Source: Pseudomonas subflava (GTDB lineage: Bacteria > Pseudomonadota > Gammaproteobacteria > Pseudomonadales > Pseudomonadaceae). From it: 64,000 nucleotides of DNA. The stretch lies in assembly GCF_023823685.1 (NCBI RefSeq), contig NZ_JAMXBF010000001.1:62001-126000 (forward strand), written 5' to 3'. The position numbers and the translations under genes are program-made. The notes below the pieces were generated by a model, which worked only from the letters and a program-made list of their open reading frames with translations, searched no databases and was not told the origin of the DNA. Positions 33,135 through 41,805 of the stretch are shown in pieces (positions within the stretch are counted from its first letter, which is position 1; each line of letters begins with the position of its first letter).

Positions 33135-34036
33135 GTTCGCTGCCGGGCATTGCCCTGGCCGACTGGCGGGCGCAGGGGCGCGGCTTCAGCTTCAACGGCC
33201 AGGCCATCCGCTACTGGGTGGCGGGCGAGGGCGAGCCGCTGTTGCTGATCCACGGCTTCCCCACCGCCAGCTGGGACTGGCATTACCTGTGGCAGCCGCT
33301 GGCGGCCAGGTACCGGGTCATCGCCTGCGACATGCTCGGCTTCGGCTATTCGGCCAAGCCGCGCGGTCATCGCTACAGCCTGCTGGAGCAGGCCGACCTG
33401 CAGCAGGCGCTGCTGGCCCACCTGGGCATCGCCGAGCCGGTGCATGTGCTGGCGCATGACTATGGCGACAGCGTGGCCCAGGAGCTGCTGGCGCGGCATC
33501 AGGAGCGGCGCATCCAACTGGCCAGCTGCGTTTTCCTCAACGGCGGCCTGTTCCCCGAGACGCACCGCCCGGTGCTGATGCAGAAGTTGCTGCTCAGCCC
33601 GCTGGGTTCGTTGCTGGGCGGGTTGTTCTCGCGGGCCAAGCTCAAGGCCAACCTGACCAAGGTGTTCGGCCCGCAGACGCCGCCCGGCGAGAGCGAGCTG
33701 GATGCCTTCTGGGAGCTGATCTCGCACAACGACGGCCCCAAGGTCATGCACCTGCTGATTCGCTACATCCTCGACCGCCGCGTCAACCGCGAGCGCTGGG
33801 TGGCGGCGATGCAGGAAACGGACGTGCCGATGCGGGTGATCGACGGCGCGCTCGACCCGATTTCCGGGGCGCACATGGTCGAGCGCTATCGTGAGCTGAT
33901 CGAGAGCCCCGACACGGTTTTGCTGCCGGCCATAGGCCACTATCCGCAGACCGAGGCACCCGCAGAGGTGCTTGCCCATTATCTGGAGTTCCGTGAGCGC
34001 CTGGAGGCCATCGCATGCAAAGACGCACTCTGTTGA
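33131..34036 (+). CDS. alpha/beta hydrolase, epoxide hydrolase / dehalogenase-like
   Basis: A 301-aa enzyme with oxyanion motif 'LIHGFPTASWDWHYLW', nucleophile elbow 'VLAHDYGDSVAQ' in which Asp is the nucleophile (as in epoxide hydrolases and haloalkane dehalogenases), acid near 'VIDGALDPISG', and base His in 'LPAIGHYPQTEAP'. The start is GTG 33131, overlapping the aldolase-family stop. Its end overlaps the next gene by 22 bp, so the three genes are tightly coupled. Confidence 0.87.
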   Translation: MSSLPGIALADWRAQGRGFSFNGQAIRYWVAGEGEPLLLIHGFPTASWDWHYLWQPLAARYRVIACDMLGFGYSAKPRGHRYSLLEQADLQQALLAHLGIAEPVHVLAHDYGDSVAQELLARHQERRIQLASCVFLNGGLFPETHRPVLMQKLLLSPLGSLLGGLFSRAKLKANLTKVFGPQTPPGESELDAFWELISHNDGPKVMHLLIRYILDRRVNRERWVAAMQETDVPMRVIDGALDPISGAHMVERYRELIESPDTVLLPAIGHYPQTEAPAEVLAHYLEFRERLEAIACKDALC

Positions 34037-34545
34037 AAGGTGCCGCCGTAGGCGGTGTCGTGGTCCTGGGTGCCGGCTTCTGGGCGCTGTCCAGCGGCGC
34101 TGCGCCGGCGGCGCTGAGTCTGGACGGCGCGCGCAGGGTGCTGAAGGACTTCGAGGGCAAAACCCTGACCAGCATCGAGGGCTGGACCCCGACCGAGGTG
34201 TTCAACCACTGCGCGCAGAGCATCGAGTATTCGCTGGACGGCTACCCCGAGTTGAAGCCGGCCTGGTTTCGCCACAGCGTCGGGCCCGCCGCCTTCACCG
34301 TGTTCAGCGCCCGCGGCGCCATGCGCCACCCGCTGACGGAGGCCATCCCCGGCGCCGCGCCGCTGGCCGAACCGGCCAGCCAGGACGCCGCGCTGCAGCG
34401 CCTGCAGGCCGCCTTCGAGCGCTTCGCCGCCCACACCGGCGCGCTCGAGCCCCACTTCGCCTATGGCGCCCTCGATCACCAGGAGTACGCCCAGGCCCAC
34501 GTGATGCACCTGTACAACCATCTCAGCCTGATCCGCCAGGCCTGA
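34015..34545 (+). CDS. DUF1569 protein with Tat signal
   Basis: A 176-aa protein starting 'QRRTLLKGAAVGG', a twin-arginine signal followed by a hydrophobic stretch. The mature part has 'WTPTEVFNHCAQSIEYSLDG' and 'HVMHLYNHLSLI', matching DUF1569 (DinB-like helical bundle with conserved His). It is probably folded with a metal before export to the periplasm. The ATG lies inside the end of the alpha/beta hydrolase gene. Confidence 0.78.
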   Translation: MQRRTLLKGAAVGGVVVLGAGFWALSSGAAPAALSLDGARRVLKDFEGKTLTSIEGWTPTEVFNHCAQSIEYSLDGYPELKPAWFRHSVGPAAFTVFSARGAMRHPLTEAIPGAAPLAEPASQDAALQRLQAAFERFAAHTGALEPHFAYGALDHQEYAQAHVMHLYNHLSLIRQA

Positions 34546-34549
34546 ATCG

Positions 34550-34566
34550 GGCCCCGCGCCGGGGCC
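34550..34566 (+). terminator. terminator after the aldolase-hydrolase-DUF1569 operon
   Basis: GGCCCC-GCGCC-GGGGCC stem followed by GTTCCGTTT. The stem is strong and the T-run weak. Confidence 0.55.
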
Positions 34567-34763
34567 GTTCCGTTTGCGCCATCGCCCGGGGCTGGAAAGG
34601 CTTTTCCGGCCCTGGCGCGCAATCATCCTCTCCGCGTTTTCTGCCGTTTCGCTCAGTCTGACGGCACGTTCTCCGAGGATTGCCGCTGATCAGGTTTGTC
34701 GAACCTCTCGCACCGCTGCTCACTCGTTTTCTTCGTAACACATCCATTTTTCGAGGTGAGCCC

Positions 34764-35444
34764 ATGAACAAGAAACCGCTTTCGGCGTTGGTGTTCAGCG
34801 CCCTGTTGACCGGCGTCTCCGTACCCGCGCTGGCCGAGACCGACTCCACAGGCCCGACCAATCCGGGAGCGACCTCGCCGACCCCGGCCGAAGTCCCCGG
34901 CGGCACCTCGCCGAACGGCACCGATAGCGGCACCGGTACTGGTACCGGGACCGGCACCTTCACGCCGGGCTCGCCGACCGGCAATGGCACCGGCACCGGC
35001 ACCAACGGCACCGGTACCGGCCTGGGTAACGGGACCGGTACAGGCACCGGTACGGGCACTGGCATTGGGACCGGCACCGGAACGGGTACTGACAGCGGCA
35101 CCGGCACGGGAACTGGCACCGGAACCGGTAGTAACGGCGGGATCGGTACCGGCACCGGCACTGGCACCGGAACTGGTACGGGTACCAGTACTGGCACTGG
35201 CTCAGGAACCACGGGCACCGGTACCACTGGCGGCACCGGCACCGGCTCGACCGGTGGTCCTACCGGCGGCACCGGTACCGGCACCGGCGGCACGGGTGGT
35301 AGCACCGGCGGCGGTACTACCGGAGGCGGCAGCACTGGCGGTGGCTCCACCGGTGGCGGCGCGACCGGTGGTAGCGGTGGCTCGGGTGGTGCCGGCGGCT
35401 CCGGCGGTGCCGGTGGTGCGGGCGGCGGCGGTGGCGGCGCATAA
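34764..35444 (+). CDS. secreted Gly-Thr repeat low-complexity protein
   Basis: A 226-aa protein. The signal peptide '[22 protein letters not shown]' is followed by a short Thr/Pro/Gly-rich linker. A long run of alternating Gly-Thr, broken by Ser, Asn, Asp and Ile, spans about residues 50-175. It grades into GGSTGGG units and ends in Gly/Ala-rich '[11 protein letters not shown]'. It contains no Cys and no aromatic residue in the repeat. It is likely periplasmic or outer-surface and disordered; a structural, adhesive or matrix role is possible but unproven. RBS GAGG is ahead of ATG 34764. Repeat number will vary easily by slippage. Confidence 0.8.
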   Translation: MNKKPLSALVFSALLTGVSVPALAETDSTGPTNPGATSPTPAEVPGGTSPNGTDSGTGTGTGTGTFTPGSPTGNGTGTGTNGTGTGLGNGTGTGTGTGTGIGTGTGTGTDSGTGTGTGTGTGSNGGIGTGTGTGTGTGTGTSTGTGSGTTGTGTTGGTGTGSTGGPTGGTGTGTGGTGGSTGGGTTGGGSTGGGSTGGGATGGSGGSGGAGGSGGAGGAGGGGGGA

Positions 35445-35549
35445 GGTCGCATTATCGGCTGTCATTCAGGCAGGCCGCGCGCGCTTGTGAAGCGCGCGGC
35501 ATCTGCCGGACACTCGGGCTTTTAGTCGACTGCCTGAGGAATCCTGTCC

Positions 35550-36461
35550 ATGAGCGACGCCATCCGTTTTCAAGATCAAGTGGTGATTGTCACCGGCGCC
35601 GGTGGCGGCCTGGGTCGCGCCCACGCGCTTCTGTTTGCCCAGCATGGCGCCAAGGTGGTGGTCAACGATCTGGGTGGCAGTACCCACGGCGAAGGCGCCA
35701 ATGCCTCGGCCGCCGACAAGGTGGTCGCGGAGATCAAGGCGCTGGGTGGCGAGGCGGTGGCCAACCATGACTCGGTGACCGACGGTGGCAAGATCGTGCA
35801 ATGCGCGCTGGACAGCTTCGGCCGCATCGACGTGGTGGTGAACAACGCCGGCATCCTGCGCGACAAGTCTTTTCACAAGATGGAAGACGCCGACTGGGAC
35901 CTGGTCTACAAGGTCCATGTCGAGGGCGCATACAAGGTTACCCGCGCCGCCTGGGAACACCTGCGCGAGCAGCAGTACGGCCGCGTCATCTTCACCGCGT
36001 CTACTTCCGGCATCTACGGCAACTTCGGCCAGTCCAACTACGGCATGGCCAAGCTCGGCCTGTACGGCCTGACACGCACGCTGGCCATCGAGGGCCGCAA
36101 GAACAACGTACTGGTCAACGCCATCGCCCCCACCGGCGGCACGCGCATGACCGAGGGCCTGATCCCGCCGCAGGTGTTCGAGCAGCTCAAGCCCGAGCTG
36201 GTCAGCCCGCTGGTGGTGTACTTGGGCAGCAACCAATGCCAGGACACCGGCGGCCTCTACGAAGTCGGCGGCGGCTGGATGGGCAAGGTGCGCTGGGAGC
36301 GCAGCCTGGGCGCCGGCTTCGATCCGAAGACCGGCTTCAGCCCGGAAGACGTGGCGGCCAGCTGGAAGCAGATCGGCGACTTCGAGGGCGCGGCACACCC
36401 GGACGACAACGTCACCGCCCTGCGCGAGATGATGGCCAACCTGCAGAAGCACGCGGGCTGA
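35550..36461 (+). CDS. SDR dehydrogenase, multifunctional-enzyme type 2-like
   Basis: A 303-aa NAD(H)-dependent SDR: 'VIVTGAGGGLGRAHALLFA', 'VVVNDLGGSTHGEG', 'VVVNNAGILRDKSFHKM', catalytic Ser in 'VIFTASTSGIYGNFGQ' and 'YGMAK'. The insertion 'NDLGGSTHGEGANASAADKVV' is typical of the (3R)-hydroxyacyl-CoA dehydrogenase unit of peroxisomal MFE-2. It probably oxidises 3-hydroxyacyl-CoA in a fatty-acid route; it could also be annotated as a FabG-like protein. Confidence 0.88.
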   Translation: MSDAIRFQDQVVIVTGAGGGLGRAHALLFAQHGAKVVVNDLGGSTHGEGANASAADKVVAEIKALGGEAVANHDSVTDGGKIVQCALDSFGRIDVVVNNAGILRDKSFHKMEDADWDLVYKVHVEGAYKVTRAAWEHLREQQYGRVIFTASTSGIYGNFGQSNYGMAKLGLYGLTRTLAIEGRKNNVLVNAIAPTGGTRMTEGLIPPQVFEQLKPELVSPLVVYLGSNQCQDTGGLYEVGGGWMGKVRWERSLGAGFDPKTGFSPEDVAASWKQIGDFEGAAHPDDNVTALREMMANLQKHAG

Positions 36462-36524
36462 TCCGCCAGCTCTGCGGGGAGATCGGCCAGCGCGCTGCTT
36501 TCTCCCCGGGGTGAGGTTAACGTG

Positions 36525-36553
36525 AAGGGCCGGCAGCGATGCCGGCCTTTTTT
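36525..36553 (+). terminator. rho-independent terminator
   Basis: GGCCGGCA-GCGA-TGCCGGCC followed by TTTTTT, a textbook terminator for the SDR gene. Confidence 0.88.
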
Positions 36554-36642
36554 CGCCTGCCGTCAGGATGCGCCGGGTTTGCATGGATGCAGGAACTCGG
36601 TGCGCGCGGCGCACCCTGCCGGCCCCTCACGGAGTTTCCGCC

Positions 36643-37416
36643 ATGGCGGTGTTGATCGAGAAGAATGCCGCGGTTACCACGCTGATCATCGATCGCCCTC
36701 AGGTGCGCAATGCCGTCGACCGGCCCACGGCCGAGGCCCTGGCCGACGCGTTGCGCGCCTTCGAGGCGGATGACGAGGCGCGTGTGGCGGTGCTTACCGG
36801 GGCGGGCGGCACCTTTTGCGCCGGCGCCGACCTGGGCGCGGTGGCCGAAGGTGGGGCACGCAGCAATCGCCTGGAAGAGGAGGGCGACGCGCCGATGGGG
36901 CCGAGCCGCATGCTGCTGACCAAGCCGCTGATCGCGGCCATCGAGGGGCATGCGGTGGCGGGTGGCCTGGAGTTGGCGCTGCTGGCCGATCTGCGGGTGA
37001 TGGCGGCGGACGCGGTGCTCGGGGTGTTCTGCCGGCGCTTCGGCGTGCCGCTGATCGACGGCGGGACCGTGCGCCTGCCGCGCATCGTCGGTCAGGGCCG
37101 GGCGCTCGACCTGATCCTTACCGGCCGCCCGGTGCAGGCCGAGGAGGCGCTGCAGATGGGCCTGGTCAACCGGGTGGTGAAGCCAGGGCAGGCGCGCGCC
37201 GTGGCCGAGGCCCTGGCGCGTGATATCGCCGCGTTCCCGCAACGCTGCCTGCTGGCGGACCGGGCCAGTGCCTATGGTCAGTGGGAATTGCCGCTGGAGG
37301 CGGCGCTGCGTGCCGAATTCCGCGGCGGCCTGGCCGTGGTGGAGAGCGGCGAGACCGGCACCGGCGCCCGCCGTTTTCGCGACGGCGCGGGACGCCACGG
37401 CGAGTTCGAGCGCTAG
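36643..37416 (+). CDS. enoyl-CoA hydratase/isomerase
   Basis: A 257-aa crotonase-fold protein. Acyl-CoA oxyanion hole 'GAGGTFCAGADLGAV' and 'IEGHAVAGGLELALLADLRVMA'. The catalytic Glu positions are partly altered ('RRFGVPLIDGGTVRLPRIVGQ', Asp-Gly in place of the usual Glu-Gly), so it may be an isomerase or thioesterase-type member. GGAG 8 bp before ATG 36643 fixes the start. It is followed by a repeat-rich intergenic region. Confidence 0.87.
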   Translation: MAVLIEKNAAVTTLIIDRPQVRNAVDRPTAEALADALRAFEADDEARVAVLTGAGGTFCAGADLGAVAEGGARSNRLEEEGDAPMGPSRMLLTKPLIAAIEGHAVAGGLELALLADLRVMAADAVLGVFCRRFGVPLIDGGTVRLPRIVGQGRALDLILTGRPVQAEEALQMGLVNRVVKPGQARAVAEALARDIAAFPQRCLLADRASAYGQWELPLEAALRAEFRGGLAVVESGETGTGARRFRDGAGRHGEFER

Positions 37417-37548
37417 GGCGGCCGGGCATGTACGCCGTGGCCTTGGTGCGCACGGCGCACCCTACTTAGTTTGCACGCCAATCGACTCGACAGCACCTCT
37501 GCGCGCGTTCGGCGTTCGAGGCGGGCATCGCTGCGTACTCGAGCCGCT
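37417..37548. other. non-coding stretch with a single REP-like inverted motif
   Basis: No gene. It contains GGTGCGCACGGCGCACCCTA at 37444-37463, the inverted form of the motif found in the tandem repeats that follow and in those near 27.9 kb. Confidence 0.5.
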
Positions 37549-37938
37549 TGGCGGGCTGCCGCTGCGCGGCGAGGCCGCCATACGGTGGTTCCGCGCTTCG
37601 CGCTCGTAGGGTGCGCCGTGCGCACCAGGGCAGGACTCGCACCAGACCGAGGTCATCTGCGTGCGTATGCGCGGTGCTAGTGGTGGGAATCGTGGGTGTG
37701 CATGAGCGCGCTGGCGGACTGCCGCTGCGCGGCGAGGCCGCCCTACGAGGACGTTCGGCGCTGAGACCCGTAGGATGCGCCGTGCGCACCATGGCAGAAC
37801 TCGCACCGAGTCGAGGTCATCTGCGTGCGTTTGCGCGGTGCTGGTGGTGGGAACCGTGGGTGTGCATGAGCGCGTTGGCGGGCTGCCGCTACGCGGCGAG
37901 GCCGCCCTACGAGGTCGTTCCGCGCCGAATGCCGTTAG
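37549..37938. repeat. about 164-bp tandem repeat (2.4 copies)
   Basis: Units start with TGGCGGRCTGCCGCTRCGCG at 37549, 37712 and 37876 (163 and 164 bp apart; the last copy is partial). Each full unit carries GGATGCGCC or GGGTGCGCC followed by GTGCGCACC, then a conserved GAGGTCATCTGCGTGCGT and GTGGGTGTGCATGAGCGCG. No gene is visible on either strand. It lies between the enoyl-CoA hydratase gene and the convergent transglutaminase-like gene. Confidence 0.85.
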
Positions 37939-37944
37939 GGGGGG

Positions 37945-38757
37945 CTAGTGCAGCGCCGGGGCGCGACCGCGTTGGCCGAGCTGGTCGATGCGCTGGGCCA
38001 GCTGGACCCGCTCGCGCTCGTCGTCGCACAGCAGCAGGGCGCGTTCCAGGTCGAAACGTTCGGCCTGGGGGCAGTCCAGCTCGTGGTAGATGGCCGCGCG
38101 CAGCAGGTGGTCGGCACTGGTCGGCGCGGCCAGCTGGAGGATGCGCTCGGCGTCCTTGAGCGCCGCCATATGATCGCCGTCGGCGCCATGCAGGTGGCAG
38201 AGGTTGCGCGACAGGCGCAGCAGTAGGGCATGGCCGTCGCAAACCTGGAAGTGCCGCGCGCTGAGTTCGGCGCCGGGGCCGGCGACGCGGGTCAGCAGGT
38301 CGCGGCAGTCCCGGGTGTAGAGCCGCCGCCCGTTGCATGGGTCGAGCAGGTGGTCGGAGCCGGGCACGCGCAGCAGCAGGTGGCCGGGGAAATTCACCGC
38401 CTGCAGTGGAATATCCAGGCGCTGGGACAATTCGAGGGCGATCAGCGCCAGCGACAGTGGCTGGCCGCGGCGCCGTTGCAGCACGTGGTTCAGCAGCGCG
38501 GCGCGAGGTCGTACGGGCAGGTCGTCGTCCTCGTGGAAATCCAGCTCGCCCAGGCGCCGCAGCAATGGCTGGGCGAGTTCGGCCGCCGCCAGGTTGGGCA
38601 GGCCGGCGGCCACCTGCTGACGCAGGTTGGCGAACTCGCGCATCACCTGCGCCGGCTGCAGCGTCGGCTCATGCTCGGCGGCGATCCACAGGGCCGCCTC
38701 GAGCAGCGCGGGCGGGTCCGTTTCCAGGCAGGTCAGCCAGGCGGGGCGAGCAGTCAT
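37945..38757 (-). CDS. SirB1-like transglutaminase-fold/TPR protein
   Basis: A 270-aa protein of the SirB1/UPF0162 family: 'LLNHVLQRRRGQPLSLALIALELSQRLDIPLQAVNFPGHLLLRV', then 'LLDPCNGRRLYTRDCRDLL', and a C-terminal helical repeat region ('LRAAIYHELDCPQAERFDLERALLL'). The transglutaminase-like core lacks the usual active Cys and probably acts as a scaffold. GGAG 7 bp upstream supports ATG 38757. Cellular role is not established. Confidence 0.83.
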   Translation of the reverse strand: MTARPAWLTCLETDPPALLEAALWIAAEHEPTLQPAQVMREFANLRQQVAAGLPNLAAAELAQPLLRRLGELDFHEDDDLPVRPRAALLNHVLQRRRGQPLSLALIALELSQRLDIPLQAVNFPGHLLLRVPGSDHLLDPCNGRRLYTRDCRDLLTRVAGPGAELSARHFQVCDGHALLLRLSRNLCHLHGADGDHMAALKDAERILQLAAPTSADHLLRAAIYHELDCPQAERFDLERALLLCDDERERVQLAQRIDQLGQRGRAPALH

Positions 38758-38848
38758 GCGGTTTCTCCGTGACGAGACGCGTAGCTGACTATTAGCCGTC
38801 TGGGTCGGACTCGTCCAGTCATTCACGCAACGGTGAATCGCGCGAGCG

Positions 38849-38872
38849 AAAAACCCGCTCCACGAAGGAGCG
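38849..38872 (-). terminator. terminator for the 38884-39192 gene
   Basis: On the minus strand: CGCTCC-TTCGT-GGAGCG followed by GGGTTTTT. Confidence 0.7.
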
Positions 38873-38883
38873 CGTCGGGCGGC

Positions 38884-39192
38884 TCAGGCGTAGACGCGCT
38901 GGCCGCGGTACATCCGTACGGAAGGTCCACGGGTTCCGTCTTCGGTGATTGCCGGCGCAGGAGCAGGCGACTCCGGGCCGCGCTGCGGCGTGGATGGTGT
39001 ACCGGCCGAGTCGCTCAGCTCGGCCAGGCGAATGCCCAGGTGGCGGGTGTCCTGGTCATTCGAGCGCAGGCAGGCCAGCAACATGGCCTCCACCGCGTCG
39101 GGCTGACTCAGGCGGATGTCCAGCGACATTTCCTCGCGCAGGCGTCGGCGCAGCGACTGCATGCAATCCAGAACGGCTTTGTTCAGTTCCAT
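38884..39192 (-). CDS. hypothetical protein
   Basis: A 102-aa protein with a helical N-terminal half ('ELNKAVLDCMQSLRRRLREEMSLDIRLSQPDAVEAMLLACL') and a Pro-rich linker ('TPSTPQRGPESPAPAPAITEDG'). It ends in a short basic tail 'VRMYRGQRVYA', recalling the COG4718/HHP-like tails of some Pseudomonas proteins. Not recognised. ATG 39192 has GAGGAAG upstream. A clear terminator follows, so it is monocistronic. Confidence 0.65.
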   Translation of the reverse strand: MELNKAVLDCMQSLRRRLREEMSLDIRLSQPDAVEAMLLACLRSNDQDTRHLGIRLAELSDSAGTPSTPQRGPESPAPAPAITEDGTRGPSVRMYRGQRVYA

Positions 39193-39420
39193 GTCCGCTT
39201 CCTCGTGTCGGTGGCTGACCCACAATCACTCGACCAAGCCATAGCAAGGCGCGTACCAGCGACGCCAGGCCGCGAACTGTGAGGTACTTCACGTGTCCCA
39301 TGGGCGACCGGTTGCCCGCCGCTGGTGCGCTTCGCACCGCGCTGGCGCCCGCTGAAGGCGGAGCGGCTAACCGGGTATACTGCCCGCCACCTGTCCGCCT
39401 TTCGTATTTTGAAGGTTCCT

Positions 39421-40245
39421 ATGCGCAACGACGCCCACGACGAGCTGGACCACGTCCCCAGCCTGACCACCGACCCGCGCGACCGCGACGACTTCCAGGT
39501 CGGTCACGCCGAGCACTCCCACAAGCCGCACCGCAGCGCGCCGACCTATCCGCAGGTCGAGCGCCGCCGCGGCTTCGGCACCGGCCCGCTGTGGGCCCTG
39601 ATCGGTGCCCTGGTCATCGCCCTGGCGGGGCTGAGCTGGTGGAGCTTCCAGCAGGTCGCGCAGATGCAGGCGCAACTGGTGGTGACCCAGGAGACCTTCG
39701 CCCGCATCAGCGAGGAAGCCGCCGGGCGCATCCAGGACATCTCCGGCAAAGTCGTCGCCACCGAGTCCAACGTCACCAGCGGCAGCGAGGCTCTCAAGCT
39801 GCGCGTCAAGCAGCTCGAGACCAAGCTGGCCGAAGTGACCAAGCAGCAGCAGAATCTCAATGGCCAGCAGAGCGGCCAGGGCAAGCGCATCGACCAGTTG
39901 GCCGCCGACCTGAAGAGCCAGCAGGGCACCGTCGCCCAGTTCGATGGCAGGCTGGACCAGCTGGCCGCCGAGCAGAAGACCGGGCTGGCCGGTGTCGGCA
40001 AGCTGCAGGAGCAACTCAAGGGCCAGGCCTCGGCCATCGAGGCGCTGAAGAAGAAGGAGGACCCGAGTCAGTCGATTCGCAGCCTGGAACAGGATCTGCT
40101 GGTACTGCGCAGCGAGCTGGAGAACCGTCCGGCGCCGCAGAACAACACCGCCGAGTTCGACGCCTTCCGCGCCCAGGTCACCCGCAACATCAACGGCTTG
40201 CAGGCCCAGATGCAGAACCTGCAGCAGCAGCTCAACGCCCGCTGA
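39421..40245 (+). CDS. single-pass membrane coiled-coil protein
   Basis: A 274-aa protein with a cytoplasmic, charged N-terminus (about 50 residues). One transmembrane helix ('LWALIGALVIALAGLSWWSF') is followed by a long predicted coiled coil rich in Gln, Leu and Lys ('LRVKQLETKLAEVTKQQQNL', 'LDQLAAEQKTGLAGVGKLQEQL', 'LQAQMQNLQQQLNAR'). It looks like an envelope-spanning scaffold conserved in pseudomonads; function unknown. The ATG at 39421 has AAGG upstream, and a strong terminator follows. Confidence 0.72.
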   Translation: MRNDAHDELDHVPSLTTDPRDRDDFQVGHAEHSHKPHRSAPTYPQVERRRGFGTGPLWALIGALVIALAGLSWWSFQQVAQMQAQLVVTQETFARISEEAAGRIQDISGKVVATESNVTSGSEALKLRVKQLETKLAEVTKQQQNLNGQQSGQGKRIDQLAADLKSQQGTVAQFDGRLDQLAAEQKTGLAGVGKLQEQLKGQASAIEALKKKEDPSQSIRSLEQDLLVLRSELENRPAPQNNTAEFDAFRAQVTRNINGLQAQMQNLQQQLNAR

Positions 40246-40259
40246 AGACCGCCGTGTCG

Positions 40260-40289
40260 AAAAAGCCCCGCTTTGGCGGGGCTTTTTTA
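40260..40289 (+). terminator. rho-independent terminator
   Basis: AAAAAGCCCCGC-TTTG-GCGGGGCTTTTTT; works for the coiled-coil gene and, in reverse, for the convergent glycolipid-binding gene. Confidence 0.9.
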
Positions 40290-40301
40290 TGCTCGTGCGC
40301 C

Positions 40302-40889
40302 TCAGGCGCAGCGGGCGTGGCGCAGGGTCTGCCGGCTGGTGCGGATGAACTGGCCGATTCCCTGTACCAGCAGCCCGGCCTCGTCCAGGGTCAGTTCGCA
40401 GGGCTCGTGGCCTTCCGCTTCGCAGCGGTAAACGGCATGGCTGGCATGGTGCTGCAGGCACTGGTAGCGCTGGCTGCGTGCCTCCACCCGCAGGCCGAGT
40501 AGGTCAACATGGGCGACGCGGAAGCGCTCGCTGTCGCCGGTTTCCAGCAGGCCGGGGCGCAGCAGCGGGCTGTGGGTGAAGGGAGAGGCGGAGAGCATGA
40601 CGTGCTGGCAGTCGCCGAGGTCGTCGCGCAGTTGGCCGTTGAGGTGCCAGTGGCCGCGGATGTCGCGACGCAGCTCCAGGGAGCGTTGGCCGTGGTTGTC
40701 GACCTTCAGCCAGAGGCGGCGGAAGCGCCAGCGTTCGTCGTAGGCGAGCAGGTAGGTGGCGGCGATGCTGTTGCCGCGGATGCTCTGGATCAGTTGGCCG
40801 CTGGCGCTGACGCCGTCGTTGCCGATGGCCAGACTGAGATGCTCTATTCCGGGGTTGGTCCAAGGCTTCCAGACCAGGTTGTGCTGCAT
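40302..40889 (-). CDS. putative glycolipid-binding protein (DUF1089)
   Basis: A 195-aa beta-rich protein: 'LVWKPWTNPGIEHLSLAIGNDG', 'YLLAYDERWRFRRLWLKV', 'GHWHLNGQLRDDLGDCQHVMLSASPFTHSPLLR' and 'SQRYQCLQHHASHAVYRCE'. This is the pattern of the Glycolipid_bind family (PF06475). The family has a structure but no firm cellular role. GGAG 7 bp upstream supports ATG 40889. Confidence 0.78.
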   Translation of the reverse strand: MQHNLVWKPWTNPGIEHLSLAIGNDGVSASGQLIQSIRGNSIAATYLLAYDERWRFRRLWLKVDNHGQRSLELRRDIRGHWHLNGQLRDDLGDCQHVMLSASPFTHSPLLRPGLLETGDSERFRVAHVDLLGLRVEARSQRYQCLQHHASHAVYRCEAEGHEPCELTLDEAGLLVQGIGQFIRTSRQTLRHARCA

Positions 40890-41013
40890 CCTTGCACTCC
40901 TTTGCTCAAGGTGGGCCGGCATCCTGCCAGCGCGCAACGGAGAAGGAGTTTAAGACGAACGCTGCGCAGTGTCTGTCAGCCAAAGCCGACACCTGCGCAG
41001 CAACTTGCGCAGG

Positions 41014-41352
41014 TCAGGCCTTGCGCTTGAGCGGCGGGCGATCGAAATGCACGCCGCCCAGGCCGGTGTCCTGCAGGGCGCGGATGTTGGCGTGGTCGTT
41101 GCCGGCCGGGTTGGCCAGCACGGCGCGGAAGTGCTCGCCGAAGGCGCGCAGGGTCTCTTCCAGGCTGAGGTTTTCCAGCAGCGCCAGGCCGAGGGTCTTG
41201 CAGGAGCCCTCGTTCTGCCCGGAGGCGTTGTCCACCGAGCCGTTGCGGAAGGCGCTGGGCTGGTAGTCGTAGTGCTCGGCCACGAAGGCCAGGGTCTCGG
41301 CGAACTGGAACTGCTCGCCGTGCAGGCGGGCGCGAAAGTCTTGCAGGGTCAT
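41014..41352 (-). CDS. HopJ-family protein
   Basis: A 112-aa protein matching the HopJ family: 'FAETLAFVAEHYDYQPSAFRNGSV', 'NEGSCKTLGLALLENLSLEETLRAFGEHFR', 'NHANIRALQDTGLGGVHF' (here 'DHANIR'). The name comes from a plant-pathogen effector screen, but most members are housekeeping-like proteins in non-pathogens. No type III secretion locus is present here. The ATG overlaps the stop of the DUF1244 gene (ATGA). Confidence 0.85.
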   Translation of the reverse strand: MTLQDFRARLHGEQFQFAETLAFVAEHYDYQPSAFRNGSVDNASGQNEGSCKTLGLALLENLSLEETLRAFGEHFRAVLANPAGNDHANIRALQDTGLGGVHFDRPPLKRKA

Positions 41353-41645
41353 CGTTGTGGGTTTCCTTTGTCGAAGGCCGCCAGCTGCTCGGCGGTGGCC
41401 TCCTTCTGGTATTGGGCTTTCCACTCGGCGTATGGCATGCCGTAGACGATTTCGCGGGCCTGCTCCATGTCGACGGCCACGCCCTGCTCATCGGCGGCGG
41501 CCTTGTACCACTTGGACAGGCAGTTGCGGCAGAAGCCGGCGAGGTTCATCAGCTCGATGTTCTGCACGTCGGTGCGTTCACGCAGGTGCCCGACCAGGCG
41601 GCGGAAGGCGGCGGCTTCGAGCTCGAGGCGTTGTTGTTCGGTCAT
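41349..41645 (-). CDS. DUF1244 protein
   Basis: A 98-aa protein with the DUF1244 core 'AAFRRLVGHLRERTDVQNIELMNLAGFCRNCLSKWY', including the conserved Cys pair, and 'MEQAREIVYGMPYAEWKAQY'. Function is unknown. The conserved cysteines could bind metal (inference). It forms an overlapping two-gene operon with the HopJ-family gene. Confidence 0.85.
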   Translation of the reverse strand: MTEQQRLELEAAAFRRLVGHLRERTDVQNIELMNLAGFCRNCLSKWYKAAADEQGVAVDMEQAREIVYGMPYAEWKAQYQKEATAEQLAAFDKGNPQR

Positions 41646-41805
41646 ACAGGCTCCTTGTCATCGGAAGCGGATTCAAAGTCTCGCGAGCTAGAGCCAGGCT
41701 AGGCGGGAAAGGGGCGAGGGCGCGGAGTTTACATGACGTAAATGAGCACCCGAGGCCCTTTTCCAACGACGCATGGCCGACGCGCAGCAGACTTTGGGCC
41801 GCTTT

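Noticed and set aside
34523-35452. Open frame on the minus strand rich in Pro-Val repeats
   Set aside because: It is the reverse complement of the Gly-Thr repeat gene; the plus strand has a signal peptide and RBS, the minus frame does not.
41014-41352. Type III secretion effector (HopJ)
   Set aside because: The family match is good, but no secretion genes or hrp box are present and it is operonic with a DUF1244 gene; the effector role is not supported here.
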